A DNA stretch of 64,000 bases from Pseudoduganella armeniaca (GTDB lineage Bacteria; Pseudomonadota; Gammaproteobacteria; Burkholderiales; Burkholderiaceae_D): contig NZ_CP028324.1 in the NCBI RefSeq assembly GCF_003028855.1, positions 3,410,001-3,474,000 on the forward strand, in the 5' to 3' direction. A program made the position numbers and the translations under genes. The first letter of the stretch is position 1. Each line of letters starts with the position of its first letter. Below, piece by piece: positions 58,712 through 64,000 of this stretch. The notes under the pieces were generated by a model, which saw only the letters and a list, made by a program, of their open reading frames with translations, made no database searches and was not told the DNA's origin.

Positions 58712-58764
58712 GGTGACAGGCTCCCATCTGCGGGTCTTCGACCCGCAGATGGGAGCCTGTCACC
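58712..58764. repeat. perfect 25-bp-arm hairpin at a convergent 3' junction
   Basis: Arms 58712-58736 and 58740-58764 are exact reverse complements around TTC. The outer stem GGTGACAGGCTCCC links it to the copies at 28946 and 32552. It lies between the GNAT (plus) and LysR (minus) genes and could terminate both. Confidence 0.75.
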
Positions 58765-58789
58765 GGCGGGTTTGATTTGCCGGTGGGTT

Positions 58790-59686
58790 CTATTTACCGA
58801 GCCGCTCCTGCAAAAACGCGTGCAACTGTCGTACCGCCGGCGAGAACTGGCGCCGGTGCGGGCAAATCAAGTGCAATGGCGCCGGCTCGCCCGGCTGCTC
58901 CGGCAGCAGCACCACCAGCCGGCCCGCCGCCACGTCGGCGCGCACGTCGATCCACGATTTATACGCGATCCCTTCGCCCGCCACGGTCCAGCGCCGTACC
59001 ACGTCGGCGTCGTCGCTGGCCAGGGGGCCCTTCACCTGCACCGTCCGGCTGGTCTTGGCGCCCGCGACGGGAAAACGCCATTTGTCGTACAGCCGCCCAT
59101 GCAATTGCCACAGCAGGCAGGAATGGTCGCGCAGCGCGTCAAGCGTGGGCGGCATGCCGCACTGTTCCAGGTAGCCTGGTGATGCGATCAGCACGCGCCG
59201 ATTGCCAGGGGCCAGCGGCAGCGCGACAAAGCTGGCGTCCGCGCTGCTGCCGTAGCGGATCGCCACGTCGACCGGGTCGCGGAACACGTCCGTCACCTGG
59301 TCCGACAACTGCAGCCGCAGTTCCAGGCGCGGGTGCGCGCGGCGGAACTCGCCCAGCAGCGGCAGCAGCACGTTGCGCCCCAGGTCGGACGGCGCCGCGA
59401 TGAACAAGGTGCCGGCCAGCGCCTCGTCGTCGTGGCGCAGCTGGTCGCGACCCGCGTGCAGCAGGTCGATCACTTCCTGCGCATACGGCAGGTAGCGCTC
59501 GCCCTCGTCGGTCAGTCGCAGGCTGCGCGTGGAGCGGGCGAACAACCGCACGTCCAGGTCGCGTTCCAGCCGCATGATGGCGGCGCTGACCTGGCCGGGC
59601 AAAAGGTTGGCGTCGCGCGCTGCCTTGCTGAAGCTGCCGCAGGCGGCCGTGCGGACAAACAGCGCCAGATCCTCGAAGCGGACCAT
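58790..59686 (-). CDS. LysR-family transcriptional regulator
   Basis: 298 residues. The N-terminal helix-turn-helix is FVRTAACGSFSKAARDANLLPGQVSAAI in two blocks, followed by the LDVRLFARSTRSLRLTDEG wing. The C-terminal substrate domain (GTLFIAAPSDLGRNVLLPLL) is complete. It diverges from the quinone-oxidoreductase gene and probably controls it and the nitroreductase. ATG 59686 is chosen; GTG 59692 is also possible. Confidence 0.92.
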   Translation of the reverse strand: MVRFEDLALFVRTAACGSFSKAARDANLLPGQVSAAIMRLERDLDVRLFARSTRSLRLTDEGERYLPYAQEVIDLLHAGRDQLRHDDEALAGTLFIAAPSDLGRNVLLPLLGEFRRAHPRLELRLQLSDQVTDVFRDPVDVAIRYGSSADASFVALPLAPGNRRVLIASPGYLEQCGMPPTLDALRDHSCLLWQLHGRLYDKWRFPVAGAKTSRTVQVKGPLASDDADVVRRWTVAGEGIAYKSWIDVRADVAAGRLVVLLPEQPGEPAPLHLICPHRRQFSPAVRQLHAFLQERLGK

Positions 59687-59687
59687 T

Positions 59688-59704
59688 TTCACTCGCCGAG
59701 TGAA
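59688..59704. promoter_or_regulatory. palindrome over the lysR-type start
   Basis: TTCACTCG (59688-59695) and CGAGTGAA (59697-59704) are perfect arms around one C. It overlaps the region just upstream of the LysR start codon, suitable for autorepression within the divergent gap. Confidence 0.45.
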
Positions 59705-59789
59705 AGTGATAACCGATTACCGGTCTTTTTCCGGTGCCAGCCCAGCCATATCATTGCTGCATCTCCACTTGCTCCCTGAGGACATCACG

Positions 59790-60797
59790 ATGAAAGCAGT
59801 AGTTTACACGCAACACGGTTTGCCGATCGACCATCCCGAAGCCCTGCACGAGATGGACCTGCCGGCGCCGGTGCCCGGTCCGCGCGACCTGCTGGTCGAG
59901 GTGCGGGCGATCTCCGTCAATCCGGTCGACACCAAGGTGCGCCTGGGCGCCGCCGTCACCGCGCCGCGCGTGCTGGGCTGGGATGCCGCCGGCGTCGTGG
60001 TCGCGACGGGTACCGAGGTGACGGCCTTCAAGGCGGGCGACACCGTCTACTACGCCGGCTCGCTGACCCGGCCCGGTTCGTACAGCGAACTGCAGCTGGT
60101 GGACGAGCGCATCGCCGGCCACAAGCCGGCATCGCTGGAGTTCGCCGACGCGGCCGCGCTGCCCCTGACGTCGCTGACGGCCTGGGAGCTGCTGTTCGAC
60201 CGCCTGCAGGTGCCTGAGCAGGGCGGCGCCGGCAAGTCGGTGGTCATCGTTGGCGCTGCCGGCGGCGTCGGCTCGATCCTGACCCAGCTGGCCGCCAAGC
60301 TGACCGGCATGACCGTGGTCGGCACGGCCTCGCGCGCCGAGACGCGCGAATGGGTACGCGAACTTGGCGCGCACCACGTGATCGACCACGGCCAGCCGAT
60401 GGCGCCGCAGTTGGCGGCACTGGGCATCGCGAATGCCGACATCGTCATCAGCCTGACGCACACGGAGCAGCACTATGCCGACATCGTCGAGATGCTGGCG
60501 CCGCAAGGCCAGTTCGCGCTGATCGACGATCCGGCCACCCTGGACGCGATGCCGCTGAAACGCAAGAGCATCTCGCTGCACTGGGAGCTGATGTTCACCC
60601 GCTCGATGTACGAGACGGCGGACATGGCGCGCCAGCGCGACATCCTGGACCGCGTTGCCGCCCTGGTCGATGCCGGCACCGTGCGCACCACGGTGGGCGA
60701 GCACTTCGGCGCCATCACGGCCGCCAACCTGCGGCGCGCCCATGCCCTCATCGAGAGCAACAAGGCCAAGGGCAAGATCGTGCTGGCAGGGTTTTGA
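59790..60797 (+). CDS. zinc-binding alcohol dehydrogenase / quinone oxidoreductase family protein
   Basis: 335 residues, MDR superfamily, quinone-oxidoreductase branch. It has VRAISVNPVDTKVR in the N-domain, ALPLTSLTAWELLFDRL, and the cofactor motif VGAAGGVGSILTQLAAKLTG. Zinc ligands are absent. ATG 59790 has GAGG 8 nt upstream. It is followed 49 nt later by a nitroreductase, and both probably respond to the divergent LysR in quinone or electrophile detoxification. Confidence 0.9.
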   Translation: MKAVVYTQHGLPIDHPEALHEMDLPAPVPGPRDLLVEVRAISVNPVDTKVRLGAAVTAPRVLGWDAAGVVVATGTEVTAFKAGDTVYYAGSLTRPGSYSELQLVDERIAGHKPASLEFADAAALPLTSLTAWELLFDRLQVPEQGGAGKSVVIVGAAGGVGSILTQLAAKLTGMTVVGTASRAETREWVRELGAHHVIDHGQPMAPQLAALGIANADIVISLTHTEQHYADIVEMLAPQGQFALIDDPATLDAMPLKRKSISLHWELMFTRSMYETADMARQRDILDRVAALVDAGTVRTTVGEHFGAITAANLRRAHALIESNKAKGKIVLAGF

Positions 60798-60846
60798 GCG
60801 TACCGCTACACTCGCGTCACCGCAACCGAACAAGGAGAATCGCACA

Positions 60847-61500
60847 ATGAACATCGTGGAAAAAGCGGCCCAGCGCCACACCGTGAAAGCCTTCGACACC
60901 AGCCGCAAGGTGCCGGACGAGATCATCGCCCAGCTGCGCATGCTGCTGCGCCTGGCGCCGTCGTCGGTCAACTCGCAGCCGTGGCACTTCGTGATCGCCA
61001 GCACGGAGGATGGCAAGGCGAAGATCGCCAAGTCGGCCGAAGGCGGCTACCAGTACAACGTCAGCAAGATCCGCGACGCCTCGCACGTGGTGGTGCTGGC
61101 CACGCGCGCCAATGCCGACGAAGCCTACCTGGAATCGGTCCTGGCGCAGGAAGAACGGGATGGCCGCTTCGTCAACGAGGCGGCCAGGACGGCCGGCGCG
61201 GGCGCGCGCAAGCTGTTCACGGACATCCACCGCTACAAGCTGAAGGACGTGGCGCAGTGGTACGAGAAGCAGACCTACCTGGCGCTGGGCACCTTGCTGC
61301 TGGGCGCCGCCACCCTGGACGTGGGCGCCACGCCGATGGAAGGCTTCGACGCCGAGATCCTGGACAAGGAACTGGGCCTGCGCGAGAAGGGCTACACCGC
61401 CTCCGTCATCGTCTCGCTGGGCTACAGCAGTGCCGAGGACTTCAATGCCAAGCTGCCGAAGTCGCGCTTGCCGGTGGAGCAGGTATTTACCGAGATCTGA
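60847..61500 (+). CDS. nfsB: oxygen-insensitive NAD(P)H nitroreductase (NfsB-like)
   Basis: 217-residue FMN flavoprotein, the size of NfsB. It reduces nitroaromatics and quinones with two-electron steps. Blocks RHTVKAFDTSRKVPDE, LAPSSVNSQPWHF (FMN-binding), EKQTYLALGTLLLGAATL and EKGYTASVIVSLGY are typical. AAGGAGA precedes the ATG. Confidence 0.92.
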   Translation: MNIVEKAAQRHTVKAFDTSRKVPDEIIAQLRMLLRLAPSSVNSQPWHFVIASTEDGKAKIAKSAEGGYQYNVSKIRDASHVVVLATRANADEAYLESVLAQEERDGRFVNEAARTAGAGARKLFTDIHRYKLKDVAQWYEKQTYLALGTLLLGAATLDVGATPMEGFDAEILDKELGLREKGYTASVIVSLGYSSAEDFNAKLPKSRLPVEQVFTEI

Positions 61501-61515
61501 GCGGATACGACGAAC

Positions 61516-61624
61516 CGGCACCCGGAACCGCCGGGTGCCGCCGTTTACCGGCCGGCAGCGGTAGCGCGGCGCCTGCAGGGTTGGGCAGGGCCACCGATAC
61601 CCGGTGTAACCGCGAGACGGTTAC
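61516..61624. terminator. two weak hairpins between convergent genes
   Basis: CGGCACCCGG/CCGGGTGCCG at 61516-61540 and GTAACCG/CGGTTAC at 61606-61624 lie between the nitroreductase (plus) and NRDE (minus) genes. Neither has a T-run, so termination is only suggested by position. Confidence 0.35.
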
Positions 61625-61632
61625 AGGTGCCG

Positions 61633-62471
61633 CTACGCCACCTCGATCTCATGCAGCTCGGCCGGCGCCACCGCATACAGCTTGACGACGGTCGACGTGC
61701 GGGTGCCGTAGTCGGGCGACTCGATCTTCACGGCCGACAGCATGCGTTCGCGCTCGATCGGCACGCCGGTCTCGGGCAGGCGCTGGTCCGGCGCGCGGGT
61801 GGTGTCGGCCAGCATCTCGAAGTAGGCGTCCTCGGGGGCGCCCAGGCACAGCAGGCTGGCGAATTGCGCCTTGGTACGCACCACCTTCGGCCAGGGCGAA
61901 TCGAGCAGGGCGTTCGACAGGCCGTAGATCCCGGGCGGCAGCGGTTGGCCGTTGCGCGCGTCGGCCTCGCCGCGGTTGGAGAACCACACCAGTTCCAGGC
62001 CGTCGCACAGCACCAGGTTGAAGCCGTTGTAGGCCTGCGCGCCGGGGCGGATCTGCTCGACGTACTCGCGCGCGCTCATGTCGCCGGCCAGGAAGTTCGA
62101 CACCAGCATGCCGCGCGACGGCGCGTGCGGGTCGAAGTCGTGTGGCGCGCGGATATTGGTCAGCGCGGCAAAGCGCGACGGCGCCTTGCCTTGCTGCGGC
62201 TCGGCGGCCAGGGTGCCGCCGGCGCAGCGCGCCCGCAGCGGCGTGATGTTGGGGGATAGGGATTGAGCGACCCGGGTTCGCCAGGCGACTCGGGCCGCGT
62301 GATGCCCATCCAGCTGCCGCCGGCCTTCAGGTCGCGGCCCGCGACGATTTGCGGGTTTTCCTCCCACGGCGCGGCCGGCGCACTGGCGCGGGCAAAATAT
62401 TCGTCGCGGTTGGCGGCGGCAATGAGGGGCACGCCCGGCACCACCTGCCAGGCAAAGACGATCAGGCACAT
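61633..62471 (-). pseudogene. NRDE family protein (TANGO2-like), frameshifted
   Basis: The N-terminus MCLIVFAWQVVPGVPLIAAA then NRDEYFAR is diagnostic for the NRDE family, linked to haem trafficking in recent work. The frame changes at the G5 run 62251-62255; adding one base joins it to FAALTNIRAPHDFD onward, which runs to the stop at 61633. Between WMGITR and FAALTN there is an extra segment of about 35 residues not seen in usual members. It starts at the stop of the DUF4936 gene (TGATG overlap). Confidence 0.75.
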
Positions 62472-62752
62472 CAGGGGAGATCCGTGAAGACTTCGTTGTG
62501 GCGGGGACCGGCCAGAAGCGGCGCGATGTCCGCCCGGGCGCAGGCTTGTTCCAGCGCGTCGGCAAAGCCGGCGCCGACGTCGGGATAGACTTCCATCCAC
62601 GTCTGCAGCCCGTCCTGTCCGGCGGGCCGGCGTTTCAGTTGCGGCGCCACGCCGTGCGTGGCCGCCAGCTCGCGCTGCAGCGCATGGACGCGCTCGCGCA
62701 GCGGCGCCGTATCGGCGTCGCGTACTTTGTAGTAGACGTACAGGTCGGCCAT
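62471..62752 (-). CDS. DUF4936 family protein
   Basis: 93 residues (LYVYYKVRDADTAPLRERVH start, RRPAGQDGLQTWMEVYPDV centre), matching the small DUF4936 family that commonly follows ygfZ in Burkholderiales. The fold is probably ferredoxin-like. No function is known. Overlaps both neighbours by TGATG junctions, so it is the middle gene of a three-gene operon. Confidence 0.85.
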   Translation of the reverse strand: MADLYVYYKVRDADTAPLRERVHALQRELAATHGVAPQLKRRPAGQDGLQTWMEVYPDVGAGFADALEQACARADIAPLLAGPRHNEVFTDLP

Positions 62753-63780
62753 CAGACGTCGAGCTTGTCCAGCACGTAAGGCATGGCCAGGAAGCGCAGC
62801 GCCGGGCCTTGCGCCGAGCCGGCATGCACGACGCCCGCCTCCAGCGCTTCGAGCTTCATCTCGACCAGCGCATCGACGCCGCCGGCACCGTTCGGCGCCG
62901 CGTTGACCACCATGCCGCACGGCTGTTCCGGATCGGCTGGCGTGAACACCTCCGTGCCGGCGGTGACGCTCGCGTCGTCGATCGCCGCCAGCGCCGTGCG
63001 GCGTTTCAGCTTGCCCAGGTACTGGCTGCGTGCGACGATTTCCTGGCCTGGATAGCAGCCCTTCTTGAAATTGACCCCGCCCAGCAGCTCCAGGTTGACC
63101 ATCTGCGGCACGAACTGCTCCTGGGTGGCGGCCGTGACGACCGGCACGCCGGCATGGATGTCGGCCGAGCGCCAGGCTTCCGGCCCGGCCACGTTCAGGC
63201 GCGCGGCCAGCTCCGCGGCCACCGTATCGGCCGTCTGCGTCGTGGCCAGCCACAGGTAGCGCGGCGCGCCCAAGGCATTGGCCACGCGCAGCAGAGTACC
63301 CAGCGGGTGGTCGAGCTTCGTGTAGGGCGCCGCGGGCAGCGCGTCGAACCAGGTGCGCAGCACGGCTTCGCCATCCGCGCCGCCCAGGCCCAGCAGCACG
63401 CGGCCTTCCAGCGCGTCGGACGCCTTGGTTTTCGCGCGCAGCACGAACATCTGCAGGCGTTTCTGGATGGCCGGCTGCAGCTCGCGCGGCAGTTGCAGAT
63501 AGACGGACGCGCCATCGCGCCACATCAGGAAGCTGGCCAGCAGGCGTCCCTTCGGTGTGCAGTAGCCAGCCAGGCGGACTTCGGCTTCGCCCAGGTGTTC
63601 GACGTCGTTGGTCAGCTGCGAGTGCAGGAACGAGCGCGAATCATCGCCCGTGAAGGCGATCAGGCCGGCATCGGCCAGGTGGGCGACGAAGCCGGTTGCC
63701 AGCACGGCCGGGTTGACGGCGGCGGTTGGTGCCGCGAGGACTTGATTCCAGGTGTTCATAAATTTGGATACTTTGGCCAT
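62752..63780 (-). CDS. ygfZ: YgfZ/GcvT-domain folate-binding protein
   Basis: 342 residues. Folate-dependent factor for iron-sulfur cluster enzyme maintenance (for example MiaB and similar proteins). The signature KGCYPGQEIVARSQY with the conserved Cys is near residue 240; LTNDVEHL and YCTPKGRLLA are at the N-terminus. Start ATG 63780, or 63759. Divergent from mltG. Confidence 0.94.
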   Translation of the reverse strand: MAKVSKFMNTWNQVLAAPTAAVNPAVLATGFVAHLADAGLIAFTGDDSRSFLHSQLTNDVEHLGEAEVRLAGYCTPKGRLLASFLMWRDGASVYLQLPRELQPAIQKRLQMFVLRAKTKASDALEGRVLLGLGGADGEAVLRTWFDALPAAPYTKLDHPLGTLLRVANALGAPRYLWLATTQTADTVAAELAARLNVAGPEAWRSADIHAGVPVVTAATQEQFVPQMVNLELLGGVNFKKGCYPGQEIVARSQYLGKLKRRTALAAIDDASVTAGTEVFTPADPEQPCGMVVNAAPNGAGGVDALVEMKLEALEAGVVHAGSAQGPALRFLAMPYVLDKLDV

Positions 63781-63864
63781 GAAAGCATTATCATTACGGG
63801 CTCATTATAAAGATCCCCGGCAAAACGCGCCGGGCGGGCCCAAATCCAGGAGTAGCAACACAAG

Positions 63865-64000
63865 ATGGCACTGATAACAAGAACGATCGCGCTGGGCGTG
63901 CTGGCCGCGGCTGCCGCCGGCGCCGGTTTCGCCTGGTGGGCCCAGGCGCCGATCACCGTCGAAGGCGAGGCGATTCCCTTCACGATCAGCAAAGGCAGTG
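63865..64000 (+). CDS. mltG: MltG endolytic transglycosylase (5' part)
   Basis: The first 45 codons only: an N-terminal membrane span (LGVLAAAAAGAGFAWWA) then ITVEGEAIPFTISKGS, which matches the beginning of MltG (YceG), the inner-membrane enzyme that ends glycan strands. The ygfZ-mltG divergent arrangement is common in this bacterial group. GGAG lies upstream of ATG 63865. Confidence 0.8.
   Translation, partial: MALITRTIALGVLAAAAAGAGFAWWAQAPITVEGEAIPFTISKGS

Overview
The window reads as chromosomal DNA of a high-GC betaproteobacterium of the Massilia/Duganella type (Oxalobacteraceae). The evidence is gene content only: tandem cyanophycin synthetases with a DUF1854/ABC transporter pair, a PEP-CTERM protein, queE-queD-tadA next to ldcA, ygfZ-DUF4936 divergent from mltG, and many palindromic intergenic repeats. 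The genus is an inference. I saw no tRNA, rRNA, CRISPR array or prophage.

Layout. 1-5114 (minus) is the edge of a type VI secretion locus: an M15 peptidase, a 29-codon ORF resembling the tail of a PAAR protein, a small unknown and tssM running off the left edge. 5297-6205 encodes the first of three single-span membrane proteins that share a C-terminal four-cysteine motif; the others are at 15809-16458 and 19754-20743. 6206-6874 has no gene I can defend. 6875-12689 is a tightly packed operon: HxlR regulator, FadD-type ligase, AurF-like diiron oxygenase, crotonase, hotdog thioesterase and a flavoprotein resembling polyenoic fatty acid isomerase. It looks like a dedicated acyl-chain modification pathway and is the best candidate here for an undescribed system.

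12771-20743 holds a hybrid sensor kinase, an NTF2-like protein, and fdhD with a YdeP-like molybdopterin oxidoreductase. 21031-28796 is the cyanophycin locus: DUF1854 and an ABC exporter on minus, divergent from two CphA-family synthetases on plus. 29011-36000 holds a LacI regulator, an Hsp70-like protein, a DnaQ-like exonuclease, a Sel1-repeat protein and an EAL-CBS-GGDEF protein. 36214-42928 has a secreted prolyl oligopeptidase, a divergent ArsR/dehydrogenase pair, an IS1595-type insertion sequence and a serralysin-like RTX protease just downstream of it.

42947-52469 is mostly housekeeping: diguanylate cyclase, sensor kinase, queE-queD-tadA-ldcA, a PEP-CTERM protein, ybiT, nadA-nadC. 52847-64000 has an MFS transporter, a thiolase-Dabb-SDR-MDR group, GNAT, a LysR/quinone-oxidoreductase/nitroreductase group, NRDE-DUF4936-ygfZ and the start of mltG.

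Two window-wide patterns matter. Five genes are each broken by the apparent loss of one base, four of them in G/C runs of three to five bases and one at a CC; several are housekeeping-like, so consensus sequencing error is the simplest explanation. At least two families of palindromic repeats sit between genes, often at convergent 3' ends.
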